Under the pieces are notes generated by a model. It was given only the letters and a program-made list of their open reading frames with translations, made no database searches and had not been told where the DNA came from. A DNA stretch of 29,356 nt. It comes from JANOAR01 sp031411235. GTDB lineage: Bacteria; Verrucomicrobiota; Verrucomicrobiia; Verrucomicrobiales; Verrucomicrobiaceae. This document shows, piece after piece, positions 14,364 to 22,674 of the stretch (positions within the stretch are counted from its first letter, which is position 1; each line of letters begins with the position of its first letter). Location: NCBI GenBank assembly GCA_031411235.1, contig JANOAR010000092.1:1-29356 (forward strand), given 5' to 3'. The translations under genes were made by a program, and so were the position numbers.

Positions 14364-15044
14364 TTACAACCGTATTTCGCCAAGCGATTCCACACAGCGC
14401 CATGGCCGATGCGCGAGCAGTTGCTCGGTGCTGAATGCGCCTGTGGCCACAGCCACACAACGAGCGCCAATGGCTGCGGCGCAGGCGATGTCTTTGGGCG
14501 TATCGCCGATGATGACGACATCGCTGCCAGCAAAGGCACGGCCTTTAGCACTCGCCATGCGCTCGACGGCGATGGGGCCAAGGTGATTGCGGTCTTCGGC
14601 ATCATCGCCAAAGGCTCCATCGGTGAAGAAATGGTCAATACCGAAGCGGGCAAGTTTCAACTGGGCACCTCGGCGGAGATTTCCCGTGAGAAGGCCAAGA
14701 TGCAGATGCTCGCGAGTGGCTAGGGTTTCCAACAGCGCAGGCACGCCTGGGAGGAGTTGCCCGGCAAAGGCAGAAGAATGGAGGCCGTATTGCAGATGCC
14801 CAATGTAGCTTGCCCAGTAGCGCTGGACGAGGTCATCGGTCATGGCGATGCCCGTCGAGGCAAAGAGTTTGCGGATCACGCTGCCATCCGTCGCACCTGC
14901 GAGATCGAGCGGTGGCAAGCTTTCACGCGGCACGCCAAAGACCTCCTGCGCCGCATTGAGCAACGCTGCTAGACCTGAGCCACAGGTATCTAGCAGCGTG
15001 CCATCAATGTCGAAGAGCAGCAGGCGAGGCCGTTGCTTGCGCAT
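14364..15044 (-). CDS. HAD-superfamily phosphatase (phosphoglycolate phosphatase-like)
   Basis: A 226-residue HAD hydrolase. Motif I is LLFDIDGTLLDT (D12 nucleophile, D14), motif II is LLTGNLRRG, and motif IV is GDTPKDIACA, with a helical cap domain between I and II (about 17-90), as in Gph/phosphoglycolate phosphatases and beta-phosphoglucomutase relatives. A small phosphorylated metabolite is the likely substrate, not identifiable here. Start ATG 15044; a GTG two codons earlier (15050) would share one base with the infC stop. The gene lies immediately after infC on the same strand, so they are probably cotranscribed and this gene may depend on infC translation. Confidence 0.92.
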   Translation of the reverse strand: MRKQRPRLLLFDIDGTLLDTCGSGLAALLNAAQEVFGVPRESLPPLDLAGATDGSVIRKLFASTGIAMTDDLVQRYWASYIGHLQYGLHSSAFAGQLLPGVPALLETLATREHLHLGLLTGNLRRGAQLKLARFGIDHFFTDGAFGDDAEDRNHLGPIAVERMASAKGRAFAGSDVVIIGDTPKDIACAAAIGARCVAVATGAFSTEQLLAHRPWRCVESLGEIRL

Positions 15045-15049
15045 GGTCA

Positions 15050-15826
15050 CTAGGCTTTGACGACTGCGGCAGCGAGAGCTGCAGCCATGCCTGTGGCCGG
15101 AGCGGTTTCTGCGGCGTGCTCTTCGTGGTGCTCATCATGATCATCATCGTGGTGATCGGGCTCATCATGGTTCACTTCGGAGGCGTGCGGGATGTGGGCA
15201 CTGGCTTCGAGACTACCCGCGAGGCGGAACTTGCGAACGCGCTGCCGCTCTGGCAAAGGCGAGAGTTGCATGTTGATGTTTCGTCCCGCTTGTTTGGGCT
15301 CCATGTCCACATGGCACATGGTGATGAGATCCTTTTTTACCCGCTGCATGAGCTGGTAGCCAATCTCTTGGTGGGCCATTTGACGGCCACGGAATTGGAG
15401 CTGGATGCGTACCTTGTGCCCATCGGCGAGGAAGTCTTCGGCGTGCGTGATCTTGATGACGTAGTCGTGCGGGTCGATGCCAACACGGAATTTCATCTCC
15501 TTGAGCTTGCTTGCCTTGTGCTGCTTGTGGGTCTCTTTCTTCTGCTTCTCCAGGGCGTACTTGTACTTGCCATAATCCACAATTTTGCAGACGGGCGGAT
15601 CCACGTTGGGAGAGATTTCCACAAGGTCTAGACCTTGATCCTTGGCAAGGCGCATCGCCTGATGCGTGGGCATGACGCCTAGCTGCTTGTTCGATGCACC
15701 GTCGATGACGCGAACGCGGGGCACGCGAATGCGCTCATTGATGCGAGTTTGATCGACGTAACGGCCGCCACGGTTGTAGGGGCGTCCTCCGCTATTATTG
15801 CTAGTGCTGTTGTATGGGCTGCTTAT
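15050..15826 (-). CDS. infC: Translation initiation factor IF-3 (ATA start)
   Basis: IF-3 binds the 30S subunit, blocks 50S joining and checks the start codon. The invariant opening TRINERIRVPRVRVID lies upstream of the first in-frame GTG (15724), so translation must begin earlier. An in-frame TGA lies two codons before an ATA at 15826, and no ATG, GTG or TTG occurs between them. GGAGG (15837-15833) sits six bases before the ATA. IF-3 genes commonly use AUU, AUC or AUA, so I place the start there (258 aa). An N-terminal Asn/Gly/Arg-rich leader (1-27) precedes the normal two IF-3 domains (about 28-192). Residues 193-258 are an extra tail with a His/Asp/Glu cluster (about 220-237) and an Ala-rich end. 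The HAD gene follows at once. Confidence 0.93.
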   Translation of the reverse strand: MSSPYNSTSNNSGGRPYNRGGRYVDQTRINERIRVPRVRVIDGASNKQLGVMPTHQAMRLAKDQGLDLVEISPNVDPPVCKIVDYGKYKYALEKQKKETHKQHKASKLKEMKFRVGIDPHDYVIKITHAEDFLADGHKVRIQLQFRGRQMAHQEIGYQLMQRVKKDLITMCHVDMEPKQAGRNINMQLSPLPERQRVRKFRLAGSLEASAHIPHASEVNHDEPDHHDDDHDEHHEEHAAETAPATGMAAALAAAVVKA

Positions 15827-15829
15827 GGG

Positions 15830-15837
15830 TCACCTCC
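15830..15837 (-). promoter_or_regulatory. Strong Shine-Dalgarno of infC
   Basis: GGAGGTGA on the minus strand, with six bases between GGAGG and the ATA start codon. It fixes the unusual start, since other genes in the window generally have no such sequence. The TGA in it is the in-frame stop that rules out an earlier start. Confidence 0.85.
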
Positions 15838-15940
15838 GGTGGGGTTCATTGCGTTTGGAGCACGAGTCCGCACTCCAAAATCCTTCGCTGCAAATCATAG
15901 ACCGATGGGTGCTCATGGTTGCAGACACAGCGCCTGGGAG

Positions 15941-15960
15941 CCCTGAAAAATCAGGGTTTT
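15941..15960 (+). terminator. Small hairpin with T4, weak terminator candidate
   Basis: CCCTGA (15941-15946), loop AAAA, TCAGGG (15951-15956), then TTTT: formally rho-independent on the plus strand, but no plus-strand gene ends here. It lies in the presumed infC leader, where on the minus strand it would be only a hairpin. Confidence 0.25.
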
Positions 15961-16216
15961 GGCAGAATAAGATGGCCCAGGCATATGCTGTGAAAACTTG
16001 TGGCTAAGGTCGGATTGTTGATCATTTGGAAGCTAATCCAAAATCGGAACCGACCCTCAGCTTACGGTAATAGTTAGGCGATTTTATCATTCCGAGCAAG
16101 CAAGAGATTCAGAGTCTTGTGTGTGAAAGTGCGGCAAGGGCGGCTCTGGCGAGTGAGCGGATGCCTCAAAACCAGGGCAATCTATGCTGAATCTAACCCA
16201 CCGATCTCGGCTTGCC

Positions 16217-19200
16217 TCACTTCGGCAGCGCCACCTGACTGCGGTGCATCAGATAGGCAAAGAGGTCGTGCACTTGCACCTCGTTGAAGGCGAGCATCAA
16301 GCCCTCGGGCATGAGGGACTGCGGCATCTCCTGGCTGCTCGTAATCTGGTCTTTCTCGATGGCCATCTTCTCCGTCATCGTGCGCAGTGTCACGGTGCGG
16401 TCGGCGCGGCTGGTGATGAAGCCGTTGAGCACACGGCCATCCTTCATGTTGACGACGGTCATGCGGAAGTCGGCGCTGACCACGGCACTGGGATCAATGA
16501 TATTTTCCAGCAGGTAGTCCAGGTTGTCGCGGCCCGCGCCGGTGAGGTCGGGGCCGATGTCGTTGCCTTCGCCGTAGAGACGATGACAAGAGGCGCAAAG
16601 GGCGCTGAAAAGCATACGGCCCTGGGACTTGTCGGCCTTGGCTAAAACCTCGGGCGTGAGGGCTTTTTTGAACTTGGTGATGAGCGCGAGTTTGTCCGCC
16701 GCAGTGTCGCGCAGTTCTCCCCAGACCTTGGCTAGCTGGGCGTTGAGCGCTTCATTATTGAAGCTGCGAATCTGCCGCGCGTGGAAGGCCGAGAGGTCGG
16801 TGCGGGCAATCTTGCCTGTGCCCACGGCATCAAGAAGTGGCTGGGCAAAGGTGGGGCGCGAAACCAACGTGGCGAGCAACTGCGGGCGCTCGGACTGGTG
16901 CAGTTGCTTATAGGCGGCGACCAGTTTTTTGCCGATGGCGGGATCATCGAAACGAGCGAGACCACTCGCCGCGAGTGAGTTCAAAAACTTCGCACTGAGC
17001 AGCTTCTCACAGATCTGGCGAAGGTCGGGTGGTTGGTTGTCGATCAGCGTTTGCAACGCGGCCTTGCGGGCCTTCAGCTCGGCTTTGGCATCCAGCGCCA
17101 CGGCCTTCACGGCATCGAGCGCACGGCCATCGCCGAAGACCACACTCAGCTCGCGCACAGCGGCTTGGGTATCGACAGCCTCGCTTTTGATCTTTGCCAC
17201 AAAGGCATCCCATGCATCAGGTTTGTGCGCTTTCCGCCAGCCGCTCAGCGCTTCAGAAATGCCCGCGAGGATGTCTGTGGTGTTGGTTGCGGAAGCGGTG
17301 CTGAGCAGCTCATTCAGCGGCGTTGGGTTCTTCTCAATGTCCTCGGCGAGGCGGCGGGAGATGTATCGGGTGGTGATCGGCAGGGCGCAGTTGGCACCGA
17401 GTTTTGCGAGGGCGGAGGACTCACTCTCAGCCACAGGAATGAGGCCATACCAGATGAGCAGGGGCAGGTTGTGATCGTTGGCATCTTCCTTGTGTGAGAC
17501 CAGTCCAGCGGCGATGCCGACGCGCTGTGAAGCAGGCAGATGCTGAAGTGATGAAGCCAGCGCAAGCCGCACCAGCGCCGACGAATCCTGGGCTGCGAGC
17601 GTTGCCAAGGCATGCGCAATTTTTGCCGCGACGGCCTGACTTTGCGCGTCATTCACACGCACGCTCATCAATGAATCCGCAGGCAATCCATCGCAAAGCA
17701 AGCGCACAGCCCAGGCACGTATCGCCTCATTTTTAGACTTCAACTGCGCGAGCAAAAACGCCTCATCATTGCCACCGATAACATGCAGCGACCACAGCAC
17801 TCGCAGCTTCACCACTGAGTCATCATGGCTATCGAAAAGGGTGTGCAGCCCTGCCTTTGCGCTGCCGCGTTCGCCTGCATCAACACGCGCTGCCAGCTCG
17901 CGTCGTGCTTGGCGTGAGAACCACTCATTCGCGTGCGTGTGAAGTTTTAGCAGCGCGTCGGTGCTCAGTGTGTGCAGGTCGCCGATGGTCGATGGCTTGG
18001 CATCGCCGTAAGATATTTTGAAGATGCGACCACTACTGCGATGCACGCCGTTGCGTTCGTGGCACTCACCCGAGTCGCACCAGTCGATGACGAAGACACT
18101 GCCATCAGGCCCATAGCTGAGGTCAATGCCGCGAAACCATTTGTCCTCCGCGAGCATGAAGTCAGGGCCATGATGGGCGACGTAGCCAGAGCCCGTGCGC
18201 TCCAGGATTTCAGCGTTCATGCGACGGCCATGCTGGTTCAGAGTGAAGAGACGACCTCGATATTCAGCCGGCCAGTTGTCGCCCTGGTAAATCATCGCGC
18301 CGATGTGCGAGTGGCCACCGCCCAGGGCATTCGCCGCACCATCGCGCGAGTCGGCCCAGTTCTTGCCCTGGTCGAAGTGCCAGTGATCGGCGTGGAAGTC
18401 GATGAGCGAGTAGGCGCGTGGATTGGGGTCGAGCGTGCTGCCGCGCACGAAGTGAGCGCCCGCGATGCTGTGCCACAGATGGCCGTTCACGGTGTTCACA
18501 TTGAAGAGTTCGCCCTGCGCATTCCAGTCGTGGCCCCAGGGGTTGGTGTTGCCAGAGGTGATGGTTTGGAAGACCTTCGTCTGCGTGTTGTAGCGCCACA
18601 TGCCGCCGCGCAGTGGAATGCGTTGCGCAGCAGTTGTGCCGGGCGCTCCGATCTCGCCGGGTGCCGTGCCGCCGCAGCGTCCGTAGAGCCAGCCATCAGG
18701 GCCAAAGCGCAGCCCATTGGCAAAATTGTGGTAGCTCTCTTGCGGGATGTCGAAGCCATCGAGCATCACTTCGGCAGGGCCATCCGGCACATCATCACGG
18801 TTCGCATCGGGGATGAAAAACAACTGCGGCGGACACATCGCCCACACACCGCCGACACCGACTTCGATGCTGGTGAGCATCTGCACGTCCTCGCTGAAAA
18901 CGGTGCGCTTGTCGAAGTGACCATCGCCATCTTTATCCTCAAAGATCAGCACGCGATCTCGCAGCTTCATATCGAACTTCAGAGGTGCCTCGGCATACGT
19001 GTAGTTCTCGCCAACCCACAGCCTGCCACGCCCATCCCAGTTCATTGCGATGGGATTTTGGATATCGGGCTCGGCAGCAAACACCGTCGCATGGAAGCCC
19101 GGCGGCAGCCTCATCTTGGCCGCCGCCTCAGCCGCAGGCAAGGGGCCTGCGGTGTCGGGCTCGGTATTGTAGATGGCTGGGAAGTCCGCAGCGAGAGCGC

Positions 19201-19243
19201 TGGCAGCGAGGATGAGCGAGAAGGGGAAAGCTTTGAGAGGCAT
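16217..19243 (-). CDS. PVC-type multidomain cytochrome c (membrane-bound dehydrogenase plus HEAT plus CxxCH)
   Basis: A 1008-residue exported protein starting at MPLKAFPFSLILAASALAA (19243), a good signal peptide; the frame is open to 19312. Residues about 40-450 form the beta-propeller-like dehydrogenase domain typical of Planctomycetes and Verrucomicrobia (TIGR02604 type; RLPPGFHATVFAAEPDIQNP, then DRVLIFEDKDGDGHFD). Residues about 450-850 look like HEAT-type helical repeats (VLWSLHVIGG, AWAVRLLCD). The C-terminus (about 870-1008) is a cytochrome domain of TIGR02603 type with one heme site CASCH (about 882) and GPDLTGAGRDNLDYLLENI. Such proteins are usually linked to sugar or polysaccharide oxidation, but the substrate is unknown. 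The ResB/CcsA genes nearby could provide heme attachment. Confidence 0.95.
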   Translation of the reverse strand: MPLKAFPFSLILAASALAADFPAIYNTEPDTAGPLPAAEAAAKMRLPPGFHATVFAAEPDIQNPIAMNWDGRGRLWVGENYTYAEAPLKFDMKLRDRVLIFEDKDGDGHFDKRTVFSEDVQMLTSIEVGVGGVWAMCPPQLFFIPDANRDDVPDGPAEVMLDGFDIPQESYHNFANGLRFGPDGWLYGRCGGTAPGEIGAPGTTAAQRIPLRGGMWRYNTQTKVFQTITSGNTNPWGHDWNAQGELFNVNTVNGHLWHSIAGAHFVRGSTLDPNPRAYSLIDFHADHWHFDQGKNWADSRDGAANALGGGHSHIGAMIYQGDNWPAEYRGRLFTLNQHGRRMNAEILERTGSGYVAHHGPDFMLAEDKWFRGIDLSYGPDGSVFVIDWCDSGECHERNGVHRSSGRIFKISYGDAKPSTIGDLHTLSTDALLKLHTHANEWFSRQARRELAARVDAGERGSAKAGLHTLFDSHDDSVVKLRVLWSLHVIGGNDEAFLLAQLKSKNEAIRAWAVRLLCDGLPADSLMSVRVNDAQSQAVAAKIAHALATLAAQDSSALVRLALASSLQHLPASQRVGIAAGLVSHKEDANDHNLPLLIWYGLIPVAESESSALAKLGANCALPITTRYISRRLAEDIEKNPTPLNELLSTASATNTTDILAGISEALSGWRKAHKPDAWDAFVAKIKSEAVDTQAAVRELSVVFGDGRALDAVKAVALDAKAELKARKAALQTLIDNQPPDLRQICEKLLSAKFLNSLAASGLARFDDPAIGKKLVAAYKQLHQSERPQLLATLVSRPTFAQPLLDAVGTGKIARTDLSAFHARQIRSFNNEALNAQLAKVWGELRDTAADKLALITKFKKALTPEVLAKADKSQGRMLFSALCASCHRLYGEGNDIGPDLTGAGRDNLDYLLENIIDPSAVVSADFRMTVVNMKDGRVLNGFITSRADRTVTLRTMTEKMAIEKDQITSSQEMPQSLMPEGLMLAFNEVQVHDLFAYLMHRSQVALPK

Positions 19244-19407
19244 GATCAAGACGAAGATGGTGGCGGCGGAGTGGGCTGCTCTGAACGAAGTTCGTAGTGC
19301 TATTTCAACCACGATCTCCCCTGCTGGGCAAGATCGCAGGCGGCTCTAAGCGCAAAAAGAGTTCCCATCCTGGCTATCCTTTGGCATAACTCAGGTGCAT
19401 CCCAACC

Positions 19408-20466
19408 ATGAATACTCGCATCGTTTTTGTCATCCTGTCCTGCGCACTCAGCGTCATCACTGGTCTTGTCTTGTCTCGCGAGGGCAGTGTGGCGAAACAT
19501 GCCGTGCGTGCCAGACCGCTCATCGGCTTGTCCATGGATACGCTGAAGGAGGAGCGCTGGCAGAGCGACCGCGATATGTTCGTCGCGCGTGCCCAGGCTC
19601 TCGGAGCCGACGTGAAAGTGCTCGCAGCGAACAGCAACGACAACCAGCAGATCACCGATGTGCAATCGCTCATCACCAGCGAGATCGATGTGCTCGTCAT
19701 CATCCCGCACAACGGCGAAGCGATGGCCAAGGCGGTCAACTTGGCCCACGAGGCAGGCATTCCGGTGCTCTCGTATGATCGACTCATCACGGGCTGCGAC
19801 CTCGATCTCTACATGACCTTCGACAACGTGAAGGTGGGCGAACTGCAAGCTCGCTTCCTCGCTGATAAAGTGCCCGCGAGCGGCAAGCTGCGGCTCATCC
19901 GCATCTATGGCTCGAAGACCGACAACAATGCCAAGCTCTTCAAACAAGGGCAGGACAACGTGCTGCTGCCGCTCATCGCAGCGGGGAAAGTGGAGGTGCT
20001 GCACGAGGACTGGGCGGACGACTGGAAGCCCGAGAGCGCGAAGAAGATCACCAATGCAGCGATCACCAAGATTGGCCCAAATTTCGATGCAATCCTCGCC
20101 AGCAACGACGGAACCGCAGGCGGCGCGATTCAGGCGCTGAGCGAAGAGGGACTGGCGGGGAAAATCATCGTCACTGGCCAGGATGCCGACCTCGCGGCCT
20201 GCCAGCGCATCGTCAATGGCACCCAGACGATGACGGTGTATAAGCCGCTGAAACTGCTCACCAGCCAAGCGGCAGAGGTGGCGGTGAAGCTCGCGCAGAG
20301 AAAGCCCATCATCGCCAAAGCCGAGACGGACAATGGCAATGGCGCGGTGCCTTCCATCCTGCTCGACATCGTGGCGGTGACGAAGGAAAATATCGCGGAC
20401 ACCGTGGTGAAGGATGGCTTTCGCAAGCGCGAGGATGTGTATCAGGGAGCGGTGGAGAAGCCGTAG
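19408..20466 (+). CDS. XylF-like sugar ABC transporter binding protein
   Basis: A 352-residue periplasmic-binding protein of the ribose/xylose type (type I fold). Characteristic segments are RPLIGLSMDTLKEERWQSDR, VLVIIPHNGEA, PVLSYDRLI, DLYMTFDNVKVGELQARFL, LASNDGTAGGAIQAL and VTGQDADLAACQRIVNGTQ, all close to D-xylose-binding protein XylF. The N-terminus has a hydrophobic stretch (about 5-22) that could be a signal peptide or anchor, without a lipobox. No ATP-binding or permease gene is in the window, so it is an orphan here. Xylose is the likely ligand by family resemblance only. The upstream gene is divergent, the downstream gene convergent with nine bases between stops. Confidence 0.9.
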   Translation: MNTRIVFVILSCALSVITGLVLSREGSVAKHAVRARPLIGLSMDTLKEERWQSDRDMFVARAQALGADVKVLAANSNDNQQITDVQSLITSEIDVLVIIPHNGEAMAKAVNLAHEAGIPVLSYDRLITGCDLDLYMTFDNVKVGELQARFLADKVPASGKLRLIRIYGSKTDNNAKLFKQGQDNVLLPLIAAGKVEVLHEDWADDWKPESAKKITNAAITKIGPNFDAILASNDGTAGGAIQALSEEGLAGKIIVTGQDADLAACQRIVNGTQTMTVYKPLKLLTSQAAEVAVKLAQRKPIIAKAETDNGNGAVPSILLDIVAVTKENIADTVVKDGFRKREDVYQGAVEKP

Positions 20467-20475
20467 TTTGCCGCT

Positions 20476-21840
20476 TCAAAAGCCGAGTTTCAGGCCCATC
20501 TTCGCATACTTCTCTGCCATCTCCCGTTCCACGTCCGCTTCACTGCGGTCATCGAGCAGCAGGCCGAGGTGTTTCATAGGCGTCTGCTCGCCGTAGTCTT
20601 TGCCTTCGCCCTCGGGCGATACGGGCGACTTCGGCGGCGTGAGGTTATTGGGATAGGAGAAGCGCCCGTCGTCGCCTTTTTTCACCCCAGGGAGTTTGAA
20701 AAATTCCTCCATCTTCTTCCGATACTCCACGAAGCCCTGCTCATACTCATCCCACTTCACCATCTCGCCGCGCACGGCGTCGATGAACCGCATCCAGCGC
20801 TGGCCTTGTTTTGGCGCGTCGCCATCGAGGAAATTGAAGTAATAGACCAGCAGCGCGGATTGCTGATACAGCTCATGCTGCCGAGACAGGCCGCTGCTAT
20901 TCGCCGTCCTTGTTGTGACGCCGACTGACTGTTGATCCCACTGCGCTCGTGTCATGCGAAAGAGTTCGGCCAGCCGGGGCAGCTTCGCAGTGCCGCGTCT
21001 TTGGACGCCTTCGATGTATTCCTTCACCCCTTTTTCATGGCTGCCCACGCGGAAGGTGCCCGACTTGTAGGGCATCATCTCGGTGAATTCGGCGCTGCCC
21101 TCAATGACCCACTTTGGCAGATAAAGCAGGTAGTCGTGCATCATCTGGTGGGTGATCTCGTGGACGAGCGTGTCGTTGTTGAAGTTCTCGTCGCGCGTGT
21201 AGCTCTGGCCCAGTTTCTTGATGCCGAGGCTCTGGAAGGGAATGCGGAAAGTCTTGTCCTTGGTCATGTACACGCCGCCCGAATTATCCGGGCCACCAGC
21301 GGCGATGTAGTCCTGCCGCGTCTCGTAGAGCGCCGCGAGGTAGCGCTCCATGCCTTCGGGCGGATGGCACTCGATGCCCCAGGGCAACGCGGAGACGAGG
21401 CGCTTCGTGGCTTCAAAGGTGCGAGCGACTTCCTTCATCAGCCCAGGCAGCAGCTTCGCCTGCGAGGTGAACTCGAACGATGTGCTGCGATACACATACT
21501 TCCTCGCCCCGGCATCAGCGGTGACGAGCGTGAGCTTGTCGATCTCGGCGCTGGGCACTTCCACCGTCTCGGGCCATTTGCGTTTATCTGGAGCGAGCAC
21601 GCTGGAAGCCGCTGCACTGGCCTTTGGCTGTGCCTTCACAAAAGCCTGATCCGCCGCGCTCAGCGTGGCCAGCGGCACGGGCACCACAGTGCCAGCCGCC
21701 AGCCGCAGCGAAACAATGGTGCCGTCGGAGCCGACCATCTCGGCCTCGATGATGCGCCCCTGCGCATTCGTCCAAGGGCGGGCAGAGGCCGTTGCGACGG
21801 CTGAAAGACTGAGGGCGAGGAGGGCAGCGGTGATCTTCAT
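20476..21840 (-). CDS. Exported SHD1-domain protein with HExxH metallopeptidase-like domain
   Basis: A 454-residue protein starting at MKITAALLALSLSAVATASA (21840), a signal peptide. Residues about 21-70 match the SHD1 (SLA1-homology-like) module common in Planctomycetes and Verrucomicrobia: RPWTNAQGRIIEAEMVG ... VVPVPLATLSAADQAFV. Residues about 225-250 contain HEITHQMMHDYLLYL followed by WVIEGSAEFTE: two His, a catalytic Glu and a third ligand Glu 20 residues on, a gluzincin-type zinc site. A Lys/Asp-rich C-terminus follows. A secreted or periplasmic metallopeptidase is likely by motif, but the protein could be inactive or structural. Its start lies about 160 bases from the divergent lipoprotein gene. 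Confidence 0.85.
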   Translation of the reverse strand: MKITAALLALSLSAVATASARPWTNAQGRIIEAEMVGSDGTIVSLRLAAGTVVPVPLATLSAADQAFVKAQPKASAAASSVLAPDKRKWPETVEVPSAEIDKLTLVTADAGARKYVYRSTSFEFTSQAKLLPGLMKEVARTFEATKRLVSALPWGIECHPPEGMERYLAALYETRQDYIAAGGPDNSGGVYMTKDKTFRIPFQSLGIKKLGQSYTRDENFNNDTLVHEITHQMMHDYLLYLPKWVIEGSAEFTEMMPYKSGTFRVGSHEKGVKEYIEGVQRRGTAKLPRLAELFRMTRAQWDQQSVGVTTRTANSSGLSRQHELYQQSALLVYYFNFLDGDAPKQGQRWMRFIDAVRGEMVKWDEYEQGFVEYRKKMEEFFKLPGVKKGDDGRFSYPNNLTPPKSPVSPEGEGKDYGEQTPMKHLGLLLDDRSEADVEREMAEKYAKMGLKLGF

Positions 21841-22002
21841 GAAATAGCGCCGCATTTGTTATCACAAAGCGGCGTTGCGCGTCAATCTTCACCGTGCTGG
21901 GACGTTCCTTTCCAGTAGCCCTCGGGCAACTGTGCATCTATGCAACATTGCTCAATCGCAACCCAAGATTCCCCCGCCAGCCCCGTTTGTTCCGCCCCCC
22001 GC

Positions 22003-22638
22003 ATGAAGCTCTCTCACCCATCTACCGCCCTTCTGGGCCTCCTTGTTCTCACGGCCTGCGACCGCGTCGAGGAGCGCATGGAGATCACCGAGCAACGCCA
22101 AGTTTCAAGTTTTGCACGCGCCGCTGCGGTCAATATCCCCAGTGCCACACGCTTCTTCGACGATGCCGCAGAAGAGTCCACTGAGCCCAAGCAAAACCCG
22201 CTCCTCTGGACAACACCCGCAGGCTGGATCGAGCAGCCCGCGAGCCAGATGCGCATGATTGATATGCGATTCGGCCCGGCAGGCGAGGGCGAGTGCTACC
22301 TCTCCGCGATGCCCGGCGGCGCAGGTGGTATGGCAGCCAACTTGAACCGCTGGCGCACGCAAATGGGCGCGACCACAGCGCTCACCGATGACGAGATTTC
22401 TAAATTACCGAAGAAGCCGCTGCTCGGAGCCGACAGCCCCTACCTCGTCATCGACGGCGATTTCAAAGGCGTCGGAGCCGAGGCTGCCAAGACGGGCTAC
22501 CGCTTGCTCGGACTCATCCAAGCCGCGCCAGAGCTGACCATCTTCGTCAAAATGACCGGGCCGAAAGCCCTCATCGAAGAGAACACCCCCGCCTTCGAAG
22601 CCTTCGTCGCGTCGATCAAATTCCGGGGGCGAGAGTAG
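22003..22638 (+). CDS. Hypothetical lipoprotein upstream of resB
   Basis: A 211-residue protein starting at MKLSHPSTALLG (22003) with a lipobox LLVLTAC, the acylated Cys at 19. A longer frame upstream lacks a sensible signal. The mature part has a Thr/Glu/Gln-rich stretch, then a domain (about 65-210) with GWIEQPASQMRMIDMRFG, GECYLSAMPGGAGG, NLNRWRTQMG and IFVKMTGPKAL. I recognise the pattern as a recurring Verrucomicrobia lipoprotein but cannot give a function. It precedes resB by 36 bases on the same strand, so it is probably the first gene of the cytochrome c biogenesis operon and may assist there. Confidence 0.85.
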   Translation: MKLSHPSTALLGLLVLTACDRVEERMEITEQRQVSSFARAAAVNIPSATRFFDDAAEESTEPKQNPLLWTTPAGWIEQPASQMRMIDMRFGPAGEGECYLSAMPGGAGGMAANLNRWRTQMGATTALTDDEISKLPKKPLLGADSPYLVIDGDFKGVGAEAAKTGYRLLGLIQAAPELTIFVKMTGPKALIEENTPAFEAFVASIKFRGRE

Positions 22639-22674
22639 TTCCTCCATTCGACATTCGTTATTTCCCCTTTCCCC

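Larger units (their letters stand above)
15827..16216. other. Gene-free region upstream of infC
   Basis: About 390 bases between the infC start and the end of the cytochrome gene, both on the minus strand. Besides the Shine-Dalgarno it holds one hairpin (15941-15956) and AT-richer sequence around 16020-16110. I found no tRNA, no thrS remnant and no convincing promoter boxes, though an infC promoter and leader must lie here or upstream. Confidence 0.5.

Noticed and set aside
15724..15724. GTG at 15724 as the start of infC
   Set aside because: It would remove the invariant TRINERIR segment, and the upstream ATA has a strong Shine-Dalgarno.
17972..19297. Long plus-strand frame antisense to the cytochrome gene (441 aa)
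   Set aside because: It lacks any family motif and lies fully inside the strongly supported cytochrome gene.
19244..19407. Promoter pair between the divergent cytochrome and XylF genes
   Set aside because: No convincing -35 and -10 boxes could be picked out by eye.
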